Source: JBCAWW01 sp039024315
GTDB lineage: Bacteria; Bacteroidota; Bacteroidia; J057
Length of the DNA stretch: 11,152 nt
NCBI GenBank assembly: GCA_039024315.1
Contig: JBCCQN010000248.1
Location: forward strand, 1-11,152
Direction of reading: 5' to 3'
In this document: positions 1 through 5,667 of the stretch, in pieces
How the letters are laid out: each line of letters begins with the position of its first letter
Numbering within the stretch: position 1 is the stretch's first letter
The notes under the pieces: generated by a model
Database searches by the model: none
The model's input: the letters and a program-made list of their open reading frames with translations, nothing else
Told to the model about the DNA's origin: nothing
Program-made: the position numbers and the translations under genes

Positions 1-241
1 AAGCACTTGAATAAGCGCCTAATAATAAATAGCATCAAGCCGATTTACCCAGATCAAACGACGCCGAATCAAAGGAAAGCTATTTACGGACAGTGCCTAC
101 TTAATACTTTTTACTCAGTACTCAATTGTGCTGCTCAAATTTAGGTAAAAGCTATCATAAAAGGGAAGGAGTTTTTGAGGATTTTAGGCTTGCATACGCC
201 GCCAAGGCTCACCCATAAGGAGATGCGAAATGATAAACGGT

Positions 242-266
242 AGGTGCGCGCATGCATGCCGCACCT
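242..266. other. Perfect 7-bp inverted repeat with palindromic loop
   Basis: AGGTGCG at 242-248 pairs with CGCACCT at 260-266. The 11-nt loop contains the self-complementary GCATGCATGC. No T-run follows on either strand, so it does not look like an intrinsic terminator. It lies 11 nt before repeat copy 1 and may be part of the same non-coding element. Function unknown. Confidence 0.45.
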
Positions 267-277
267 CATAAAGGCAA

Positions 278-300
278 GCGTTCCGCGCAGCGGAAACCCT
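278..300 (+). repeat. Intergenic hairpin repeat, copy 1
   Basis: This is copy 1 of a short repeat whose core reads GCGTTCYGCNNAGCR. It folds into a perfect 6-bp stem, TTCCGC (281-286) with GCGGAA (290-295), around a GCA triloop. It matches copy 2 at 18 of 23 positions, including the trailing ACCCT. Two of the differences change both sides of one base pair (C-G here, T-A in the other copies), which suggests the hairpin itself is maintained. Confidence 0.6.
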
Positions 301-432
301 CTTGTGCCCAAGATGTAGTTACATTTTTCTGGAGAGGAGATTTCTCGTAGGTCCGCTGCTGGGACCTCTGTTGAAATGAAATCGGAGGGTGGTTTAGCGC
401 CAAGGCACTGCCATGTCGCGTGCTAGAGATAA

Positions 433-455
433 GCGTTCTGCAAAGCAGCAACCCT
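433..455 (+). repeat. Intergenic hairpin repeat, copy 2
   Basis: This copy has the same orientation as copy 1, 155 nt further on. The stem is CTGC (438-441) with GCAG (445-448) and an AAA loop. Its right end lies 2 nt past the stop codon of the tail-collar gene on the other strand, so it sits in that gene's 3' untranslated region. No T-run makes it a classical terminator in that direction. Confidence 0.6.
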
Positions 456-457
456 AA

Positions 458-997
458 CTAAGAGCGCGATGGATACACCCCTTGCAGCGCGATAATGTAA
501 TTGACACATTGAAAAGGCTGCACATTATTGATGGCTTGATTGGCGCCGGTATTGCCGATGGCTACTTCAGCTTTGGCCTCTCCCATGCTGGTGTTGGGAG
601 CGTCTGTAAATAGCCCTTTTTCGTTAGTGGCAGGATAGTTTCCTTCTGGTGAATGTTGATTGCCAGTGTCGGTGGAGGCTTGGGTTTGGACCTTTGCTTT
701 GGCGCTGTGATTGTGCGCAGGGAGCTGATTGACGGTTAGCGTGTTGGTTTCAGAACCACCTGTACTGCCCAATGATCTGGGAGTGCGGCCTGGGCCATTG
801 CCCGCATGCATGGGTACACGTCCTCGCAAATCGGGTAATCCAAAGGTGGTGCGGCCGTCGCCGCCATAAGTAGTGCCTAAAATGGAAAAAAGCGCTGAAT
901 TTTCTGAAATAGCGAGTAGCTGACCATCACACAGTGCCCAACCTCTGGGGGCAAAATTACCCGCAAACATGACGATCTGACCGATAAGTGGTTCCAT
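458..997 (-). CDS. Phage tail collar domain protein (MdpB/microcystin-dependent type)
   Basis: This 179-residue protein carries the phage Tail Collar domain at about residues 5-60: GQIVMFAGNFAPRGWALCDG, then the ALFSILGTTYGGDG segment and the FGLPDLRGR motif. The middle has the family's LPAHNH (92-97), followed by a low-complexity stretch rich in T, A, N and G. The C-terminus has the conserved NNVQPFQCVNYIIALQG (157-173). This full layout is typical of bacterial homologues annotated as microcystin-dependent or MdpB proteins; the name is historical and implies no role with microcystin. The domain is known from short tail-fibre proteins such as T4 gp12, where it aids trimer assembly and adhesion. 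The usual tandem paralogues and all other phage genes are absent, so a stand-alone chromosomal gene is more likely than a prophage. There is no signal peptide. The ATG at 995-997 is supported by a candidate promoter about 40 nt upstream. The family call is firm; the cellular role is unknown. Confidence 0.9.
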   Translation of the reverse strand: MEPLIGQIVMFAGNFAPRGWALCDGQLLAISENSALFSILGTTYGGDGRTTFGLPDLRGRVPMHAGNGPGRTPRSLGSTGGSETNTLTVNQLPAHNHSAKAKVQTQASTDTGNQHSPEGNYPATNEKGLFTDAPNTSMGEAKAEVAIGNTGANQAINNVQPFQCVNYIIALQGVYPSRS

Positions 998-1035
998 ATC
1001 AAAAAGTAAAAAACTATGTGGGCGTCTGTTCTATA

Positions 1036-1067
1036 TAAATCTAGACTTACTTTTTATTTATTTCAAA
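1036..1067 (-). promoter_or_regulatory. Candidate Bacteroidota promoter for the tail-collar gene
   Basis: On the minus strand TTTG (plus 1064-1067) is followed after exactly 20 nt by TAGATTTA (plus 1036-1043). This matches the Bacteroidota pattern TTTG-N19-21-TAnnTTTG except for the final base. Transcription would begin near 1030, giving a leader of about 30 nt before the ATG at 997. No purine-rich ribosome site is evident, which is common in this phylum. Confidence 0.5.
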
Positions 1068-1093
1068 TTTTTCGGCTCGTCGAAATAGTTTTA

Positions 1094-1129
1094 CCGTATT
1101 TTTGAGGGGGGATATACGTATAAATACGG
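1094..1129 (-). terminator. Perfect 8-bp inverted repeat after the TIM-barrel gene
   Basis: CCGTATTT (1094-1101) pairs with AAATACGG (1122-1129) across a 20-nt loop that itself contains the palindrome TATACGTATA and a G-run. It begins about 34 nt past the stop of the upstream minus-strand gene and lies before the tail-collar promoter, so it is in the right place for a transcription end. The stem is A/T-rich and the downstream strand (TAAAACTATTT) lacks a good T-run, so termination is uncertain. Confidence 0.35.
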
Positions 1130-1162
1130 GTGCTTCTTTTGCCGGTTTTTTGTAAGCGTTTC

Positions 1163-2056
1163 TTAGAGCGCATATAGCTTGTCCATTCGCTCCGAAATCT
1201 CCGCCAATCTTGTCCGATCACCTCCCGCGACTTCGGCCGAACCCCAGCCCTGATAGCCGACGGCCCCGAGCGCTTGATTGACACTGGCCCAATCGCTGTC
1301 GCCATCCCCTAGTTTAACTTTGAAGCCCTCCCAGATTCCCTCATCGGTTTGCTTTTTACGACTGTAATCTTTGATGTCAACCTTCATGATTCGTGGTCCC
1401 AAAGCCTCGATCCAATGCGCTGGCCAGCCATAGCGTACCACATTGCCCACATCAAAATACCAGCCGATCATTTCACTTTCAAAACTATCGACATACTGAG
1501 CGGCTTCCAACGGACTAAGGAGAAAATTATTCCAAACGTTTTCCAAGGCGATCTTGATACCCGTCTCTTCGGCATAGGGGATGAGTTTTTTTATCTCCTG
1601 CTGAGAACGCTCATATGCGTCTTTATAAGTGATCGTGCCATTGACTACAGCGGGGACCAACAAGACGGTAGTGCCGCCATATTCTTTGGTCAGGCGCATG
1701 GCTGTCTTGACAGACTCGACGCATTCTGCCCTGATGGCAGGGTCAGGGTGTGAGAGCGGTTTTTTCCAATGCAACGAATTGACTAGGCCTGGGATCTGGA
1801 TGCCTGTCGTATCTCTGGCTTTGAGGATGGCTTGATGATCGAGCTCGTGGGGACCATCGAGTTCGATGCCATCAAAGCCCAAATCCTTGATCAACTTAAA
1901 CTTATCCATGATCGAGAGCGCTTCCTTGATCATGCCAAACTTGAGACTCTTGTACAAAAGCGGGCGTATGGGTTCTTTTTGGGCGATGAGTTGGGGCGCG
2001 AGGGTCATGCCTGCGGCCGTGGTTGCACTAATACGGAGAAAGTCTTTACGGTTCAT
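1163..2056 (-). CDS. Exported xylose-isomerase-like TIM-barrel protein (sugar phosphate isomerase/epimerase family)
   Basis: This 297-residue protein belongs to the xylose isomerase-like TIM-barrel superfamily (AP endonuclease 2 fold, PF01261). Its N-terminus, MNRKDFLRIS plus a hydrophobic stretch ending near LIAQ (residue 25), looks like a Tat-type signal with RK in place of RR. Family segments include LKDLGFDGIELDGPHE (57-71), the glutamate in IALENVW (E172), the aspartate in YFDVGN (D202) and E275 in GSAEV, three of the four usual metal ligands. The fourth, normally a histidine in a VHIKD-like segment, appears as D227 in KVDIKDYSR. I chose the ATG at 2054-2056. The longer alternative uses a TTG at 2101 that lies inside a strong RNA hairpin and would push the export signal inward. 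It is the last gene of a run with the oxidoreductase. Substrate is not predictable; sugar or cyclitol isomerisation/epimerisation is the family expectation. Confidence 0.85.
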   Translation of the reverse strand: MNRKDFLRISATTAAGMTLAPQLIAQKEPIRPLLYKSLKFGMIKEALSIMDKFKLIKDLGFDGIELDGPHELDHQAILKARDTTGIQIPGLVNSLHWKKPLSHPDPAIRAECVESVKTAMRLTKEYGGTTVLLVPAVVNGTITYKDAYERSQQEIKKLIPYAEETGIKIALENVWNNFLLSPLEAAQYVDSFESEMIGWYFDVGNVVRYGWPAHWIEALGPRIMKVDIKDYSRKKQTDEGIWEGFKVKLGDGDSDWASVNQALGAVGYQGWGSAEVAGGDRTRLAEISERMDKLYAL

Positions 2057-2078
2057 CTTGGCAGGTTTTGACAAAAGA

Positions 2079-2105
2079 GTAGTTGCGACCTTTGGCCGCA
2101 ACTAC
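2079..2105 (-). terminator. Strong intercistronic hairpin (attenuator or terminator)
   Basis: Between the oxidoreductase stop and the TIM-barrel start, GTAGTTGCG (2079-2087) pairs with CGCAACTAC (2097-2105). The pairing continues inward by a position that is G-U in the minus-strand RNA but mismatched (A/C) in the plus strand, then two G-C pairs, closing an AAA triloop. The result is a 12-bp stem, followed on the minus strand by TCTTTTGT. The stem plus short T-run resembles an intrinsic terminator acting on minus-strand transcription, 22 nt before the next gene's ATG. It may reduce downstream expression or protect the 3' end of the upstream message. Confidence 0.7.
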
Positions 2106-2126
2106 ATAATTTATGAAGGCGAATAC

Positions 2127-3425
2127 TTACTTAAATTCGGTAATGCCAGGTATCGCTACTGGCTTGGATTCCCATTTGAGGTCCCAGTCATATTGATCGA
2201 TTTCTGGACCGAGCTTTTCGGTAGAGGCTTTGGCCTCTTCGAGGCTGATCTCTGCCCCTGTGTAAGCTACCATCCGACCCCAAAGGGCTAGTAAGGTTGA
2301 GTTGGCCATCCACTCCCCATCGTTGATGGGTTTATCGGCACGAATGGCGGCAAAAAGCTCGTCATGCTCAGTTTGGTACATATTGTTTTTCTTGCCTTTG
2401 TACTTCCACTCATTTTTGCCCGTAATCTGGTGTTTTTGGCGGATACAATCGACGGTCAACTTGCCCTCTGTACCCATAACCTCGACGGCATAGCTGCGCT
2501 CTGTATTTTTTTGTTGGCGGCTGAGGTGATAGCCCCGCGTGCCATCTTCCCATTCGTAAACGATGGAGAAGTGATCATAGACATTGCCATAGCGAGCTTC
2601 GACGCGACGTTGACGCCCTCCAGTACCCACTGCTTTGGTCGGCATGACATTACCTTTGGCCCAAACCATCATGTCGATACTATGGATGGCCTGCTCCATG
2701 ATATGATCGCCTGCTAGCCAGTTGTAATAAACCCAATTGCGGAGCTGATTTTCCATGTCGGTCCAGCCTTCCTTACGCGGAAATTCCCATAGGTAGCCGG
2801 TGTTGTAGGTATTATAGATGCTGGTGACTTGGCCGATAGCCCCTTCTTGTACTTTGCCAAAAGAAGCACGCTTGGGAAAATGATAGCGCCAGCAAAAGCC
2901 AGACATCAGGGAAGTATTGTTGGCTTCGGCGATGCGGGCGGCCTCATACACTTTTTGCAAGCCGGGCATATCAACCGCCATCGGCTTTTCGGTGAAGATA
3001 TGTTTCTTACGATTGACCGCGTAAAGTAGGTGGTCGGGACGGAAACATGGCGGTGTCGCGAGCAATACTACGTCAACATCCGAATCAATCAGTTTTTGGT
3101 AAGCATCGAAGCCCATAAACTGATTTTCCTTGGGAACTTGCACCTTCTCGCCATGTAGTTCTTTCAAGTTGGTGAGGGATTTTTCCATTTTGTCAGGAAA
3201 AATGTCTGCCATATAAGCGAGGACCACATTTTCGTCAGCAGTAAGAGCCTGATTAGCAGCACCAGAACCTCTACCCCCGCAACCAACTAGGCCGATTTTG
3301 AGGGTTTTGGTGTCGTTACGACCAAATACGGAGGAGGGCAGAATGAGGTTAGCGCCTAAAGTAGCTGCGCCGGCGGTTTTGAGGAAGCCGCGACGTCCAG
3401 TCGAGACTTTATAGTTTTCTTCCAT
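2127..3425 (-). CDS. Tat-exported Gfo/Idh/MocA family NAD(P)-dependent oxidoreductase
   Basis: This 432-residue protein is a full-length member of the Gfo/Idh/MocA dehydrogenases, which oxidise or reduce sugars, cyclitols and related alcohols with NAD(P). A textbook twin-arginine signal, GRRGFLKTAG (10-19), and a hydrophobic stretch to about residue 30 predict export in folded form with bound cofactor. The Rossmann fold begins at KIGLVGCGGRGSG (43-55), and the family's EKP motif is at 146-148 in FTEKPMAVD. The C-terminal substrate domain includes GDHIMEQAIHSIDMMVW (239-255), whose D240 and H248 lie where catalytic-site residues usually sit. Long Tat-signal members of this type are common in Bacteroidota and Planctomycetes next to xylose-isomerase-like TIM-barrel genes, as here: that gene starts 70 nt downstream. 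The start ATG at 3423-3425 places the Tat motif at the normal distance. Family call is firm, substrate unknown. Confidence 0.93.
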   Translation of the reverse strand: MEENYKVSTGRRGFLKTAGAATLGANLILPSSVFGRNDTKTLKIGLVGCGGRGSGAANQALTADENVVLAYMADIFPDKMEKSLTNLKELHGEKVQVPKENQFMGFDAYQKLIDSDVDVVLLATPPCFRPDHLLYAVNRKKHIFTEKPMAVDMPGLQKVYEAARIAEANNTSLMSGFCWRYHFPKRASFGKVQEGAIGQVTSIYNTYNTGYLWEFPRKEGWTDMENQLRNWVYYNWLAGDHIMEQAIHSIDMMVWAKGNVMPTKAVGTGGRQRRVEARYGNVYDHFSIVYEWEDGTRGYHLSRQQKNTERSYAVEVMGTEGKLTVDCIRQKHQITGKNEWKYKGKKNNMYQTEHDELFAAIRADKPINDGEWMANSTLLALWGRMVAYTGAEISLEEAKASTEKLGPEIDQYDWDLKWESKPVAIPGITEFK

Positions 3426-3430
3426 TTTAC

Positions 3431-3471
3431 GTGAGTAGTTAGTTTGAACTAGTCAAAATAGCTAATCTCAC
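3431..3471 (-). promoter_or_regulatory. Imperfect dyad before the oxidoreductase start
   Basis: The 62-nt gap between the FG-GAP stop and the oxidoreductase ATG holds three nested pairs of arms: GTGAG/CTCAC (3431-3435, 3467-3471), TTAG/CTAA (3439-3442, 3462-3465) and TTTGA/TCAAA (3443-3447, 3453-3457) around ACTAG. The spacing is asymmetric, so it would fold as a bulged hairpin in RNA, or the inner 15 bp could be a protein-binding palindrome. There is no T-run after it on the minus strand. Confidence 0.4.
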
Positions 3472-3487
3472 TCAAAATTGCCCGTAT

Positions 3488-4639
3488 TTATTCGTCTTTG
3501 CTACTGAGCCACAAGAAGTCTACCATGCGGAAGTTGCCCAAATATAGATCGTCTTTTCCATCGCCGTTAGCGTCAAAATACTCCGCGTCTATACCGCTAC
3601 CAATAAGGGCTGGTAAGTAATCATTACTCACTTCGGTAAACCGGCCCGAGCCATCGTTCGCGAATAGCTGAAAAGGTCCGCCAAAAGAGTTGCAAATAAA
3701 GAGGTCCAAATCGCCATCATCGTCCGCGTCCCAAAAGTCTGCATCTACCGAAAGAAATGGCTCTGCTTGCTTGAGGTTTTTTTCGCTGAGGTCGGTAAAA
3801 TAGCCTTTGCCGTCATTGAGGAGCAGGCGATTTTTGGCTAGTGTACCTACTTGAAATACCACATTGGCAAAGACCAAATCCAAGTCGCCGTCCCCGTCCA
3901 CATCCCCAAAGTCTGCTTCCCGCGTTTCTTCTCTTTCGTCTTTCCAAAAACTTAGGCGACCCTCGGTAGCATCGCTAAACTTACCCTTCCCATCGTTGAG
4001 GTAGAGGCGATTTTGGTCTTCATTACCTGCGATAATATCTAGGTCGCCATCGCCATCCACGTCCCCTGCTTCGAGATCTTGGGTTTGATCCATGAGTTGA
4101 GGGAGATGCGTTTGGGTATGATCCCTAAAATATCCCTTACCATCATTGAGGAGTAGGTAGTTTTGGCCGGCATTGCCGAACGCTAAGTCTAAATCTCCGT
4201 CTTGGTCAAAATCTGCTGTGATGACTGCATTGGTGGTACCACTTACGCCTAAACGTTCGGATACATCCGTAAAATACCCCTGGCCATCATTGAGATAATA
4301 CTCATTGATTTGATCGTCTTCGGAAACAAAAACGATATCCAGATCCCCATCGCCGTCAAAATCTGCCAAGGCAATATCCTCGCTATCGTGGGCGACTTGA
4401 GGTAAGCGTTCCGCGCTAGCGTTGCTAAAATATCCCTTGCCATCATTGAACAACAAAATATTGGGCTGAAACTCAGAGGCAATCACCAGATCAAGGTCTC
4501 CATCGGCATCCAAGTCTCCCGGCTCGACGTCCATACTATTACCCAAAAGATCAATGGCGGGCAGCCGATCGCGAGTAGCATCAAAAAAGGGGGTGCTAGT
4601 AAGGAGCAGAGTGCCGAGCAGGAGACTGAGGATACGCAT
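3488..4639 (-). CDS. Secreted FG-GAP/VCBS repeat protein, seven-bladed beta-propeller
   Basis: From the chosen ATG (4637-4639) the protein has 383 residues. It begins with a Sec-type signal peptide, MRILSLLLGTLLLTST, with no lipobox cysteine. The rest is seven repeats, each with a calcium-binding loop of the form DxDxDGDxD, at about residues 42, 93, 143, 193, 246, 304 and 356. Six are followed by an LLxNDGKGYF-like strand. The seventh is degenerate (DANGDGKDD). Seven FG-GAP/VCBS units of about 50 residues match an integrin-alpha-like seven-bladed propeller, usually extracellular and used for adhesion, ligand or glycan contact. An in-frame TTG at 4712-4714 would add 25 residues before the signal peptide and is unlikely. 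It leads a run with the oxidoreductase 62 nt downstream. No type IX sorting domain is visible, so its final location beyond the periplasm is open. Specific ligand unknown. Confidence 0.88.
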   Translation of the reverse strand: MRILSLLLGTLLLTSTPFFDATRDRLPAIDLLGNSMDVEPGDLDADGDLDLVIASEFQPNILLFNDGKGYFSNASAERLPQVAHDSEDIALADFDGDGDLDIVFVSEDDQINEYYLNDGQGYFTDVSERLGVSGTTNAVITADFDQDGDLDLAFGNAGQNYLLLNDGKGYFRDHTQTHLPQLMDQTQDLEAGDVDGDGDLDIIAGNEDQNRLYLNDGKGKFSDATEGRLSFWKDEREETREADFGDVDGDGDLDLVFANVVFQVGTLAKNRLLLNDGKGYFTDLSEKNLKQAEPFLSVDADFWDADDDGDLDLFICNSFGGPFQLFANDGSGRFTEVSNDYLPALIGSGIDAEYFDANGDGKDDLYLGNFRMVDFLWLSSKDE

Positions 4640-4758
4640 ATGACTATGAGAATTTTTACTCAATATGGAGCTTTCACGCCAGCTCGCGGTGTAAAAATCT
4701 GCCAAATCAGGCAAATTTCACCAAGGGGAGAAGGCCGGATGAATTGTAAATTGATCAT
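4640..4758. promoter_or_regulatory. Divergent control region between FG-GAP operon and AraC gene
   Basis: These 119 nt separate two divergently transcribed units and should hold both promoters, though no clear match to the TTTG/TAnnTTTG pattern is visible. Two ordered signals stand out. ATTTTTAC (4652-4659) and GTAAAAAT (4691-4698) form an 8-bp inverted repeat 31 nt apart. Next to the latter, on the minus strand, are two abutting 9-mers, ATTTGCCTG (4708-4716) and ATTTGGCAG (4699-4707), the kind of same-facing half-sites AraC-type proteins often use. Binding by the neighbouring regulator is inference. Confidence 0.4.
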
Positions 4759-5655
4759 ATGACTCCCATCACCTCTTTACCCGCTCGAGTGACGCATCGC
4801 GAACGTGAAAACGAAACCAACCGTATGGTTTATTCTCGCTACCAGCACTTGGAGGCGGCAACGATTTGCGACGCTTATTCCCTCAAATATGTCTCCAAGG
4901 GGGAGGAGATTTATACCGTCAATGGGAGACGTGAGCTGATTGGACCAGAGCAATTTTTGTTGGTCAATCACGCCCAAGAGGTTACGGTCAGCATCCATGA
5001 TGAAGAGACGGTGGAGGGCCTATGTGTGTTTTTGAGCAAGGAGTTGATGGATGAGGTCTATCGGACTTTACATATGGCGGCGGAGGCTGTTTTGTCTAGC
5101 CCTGAGTCGGGGAACGCTCAGTTTCCGGGCAGCTTTGCTTGTCGTTATTTTGTGCGGCAGTCGGTCTTAGGTAAACATTTACAGCAGCTATCCCAACACC
5201 ATAAAAAGCATCATAAGGATGCCTTTATCGAGGACAAGGGTTCGCTCTATCAAATAGCCGAACTCCTCTGTGAGCAGCAAAGGGTGGTGAAAAAGCAAAT
5301 GCTACAACTCCAAGCGCGCAAAGTGAGCACTCGCGAGGAACTTTACCGCCGCTTGACGATCGCTTTGGAGTATATGCACGACAATTGGTACCTGCCGCCC
5401 AAAATGCCCGAAGTAGCCCGAGAGGCAGCATTGTCGGAATATCACTTCTACCGGCTGTTTCGCAAGGCCTACGGCCAGTCTCCGCAGCAATATCTGCTAG
5501 CGCTGCGTCTCGAAAAATCTGTTGAATTACTAGCCAAACCCTCCTATTCCATCACCGAAGTGGCCGAAGCCTGCGGTTTTTATGACGTACATCATTTCAA
5601 CAAAGCCTTTCGTAAACGCTTTGGGGAAAAGCCCTCAAACATGCGCAAAGGATAG
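4759..5655 (+). CDS. AraC-family transcriptional regulator
   Basis: This 298-residue protein has the usual two-part AraC/XylS structure. The N-terminal half (about 35-95) reads like a small cupin-type sensing domain (YSLKYVSKGEEIYTVNGRRELIGPEQFLLVN) and presumably binds an effector. A linker with a histidine/lysine-rich patch (HHKKHHK, 147-153) follows. The C-terminal DNA-binding domain (about 197-296) has two helix-turn-helix units: MPEVAREAALSEYHFYRLFRKAYGQSP (216-242) and the signature ITEVAEACGFYDVHHFNKAFRKRFGEKP (265-292). The gene is divergent from the FG-GAP/oxidoreductase/TIM-barrel run across 119 nt, a classic position for a local regulator, so control of that run and of itself is a reasonable inference. 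The ATG at 4759 keeps the sensing domain complete; a later ATG (codon 23) is possible. Its stop lies 5 nt from the convergent polymerase stop. Confidence 0.92.
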   Translation: MTPITSLPARVTHRERENETNRMVYSRYQHLEAATICDAYSLKYVSKGEEIYTVNGRRELIGPEQFLLVNHAQEVTVSIHDEETVEGLCVFLSKELMDEVYRTLHMAAEAVLSSPESGNAQFPGSFACRYFVRQSVLGKHLQQLSQHHKKHHKDAFIEDKGSLYQIAELLCEQQRVVKKQMLQLQARKVSTREELYRRLTIALEYMHDNWYLPPKMPEVAREAALSEYHFYRLFRKAYGQSPQQYLLALRLEKSVELLAKPSYSITEVAEACGFYDVHHFNKAFRKRFGEKPSNMRKG

Positions 5656-5667
5656 CATTTCTAATGC
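5655..5667. other. Tiny dyad spanning two convergent stop codons
   Basis: GCATT (5655-5659) and AATGC (5663-5667) form a 5-bp stem with a 3-nt loop. It covers the last base of the AraC stop codon and the stop of the polymerase gene. There is no room for a conventional terminator between the two genes, and this stem is too weak to be one with confidence. Confidence 0.25.

Larger units (their letters stand above)
1..457. other. Left-edge region without a convincing gene
   Basis: I see no supported gene here. On the plus strand the first frame is open from the window edge to a TAG at 142-144 (47 codons, ending ...VLNCAAQI). It could be the tail of a gene starting outside the window, but the peptide resembles nothing I know and a chance open frame of this length is common. 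From about 240 rightwards the region is rich in dyads: a hairpin at 242-266, a repeat copy at 278-300, a 6-bp hairpin at 349-367 (AGGTCC/GGACCT, 7-nt loop) and a second repeat copy at 433-455. A minus-strand frame at 266-451 stays open but runs through both repeat copies and has no recognisable protein character, so I treat it as chance. Confidence 0.5.

Noticed and set aside
266..451. Minus-strand 61-codon open frame
   Set aside because: It runs through both direct hairpin repeats and a further hairpin, has no recognisable motif, and is short enough to be chance.
458..997. Prophage remnant
   Set aside because: Only a collar-domain protein is present. No integrase, capsid, portal or lysis gene is visible and the neighbours are metabolic.
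1151..1168. Possible fifth repeat copy (TAAGCGTTTCTTAGAGCG)
   Set aside because: Only the first half resembles the repeat and it overlaps the TIM-barrel stop codon. No matching stem forms.
1063..1305. Minus-strand 80-codon frame
   Set aside because: Out-of-frame shadow over the end of the TIM-barrel gene and the terminator region; basic low-complexity translation without family character.
3481..3491. CCCGTATTTAT shared with the dyad near 1120-1130 (opposite strand)
   Set aside because: An 11-nt match that overlaps the FG-GAP stop codon; it lacks a partner arm there and is plausible by chance.
4392..4415. AAGCGTTCCGCGC inside the FG-GAP gene, identical over 13 nt to repeat copy 1
   Set aside because: It lies within coding sequence for SAERLP, and the second half of the stem is absent (CTAGCG in place of AGCGG). 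I take it as chance.
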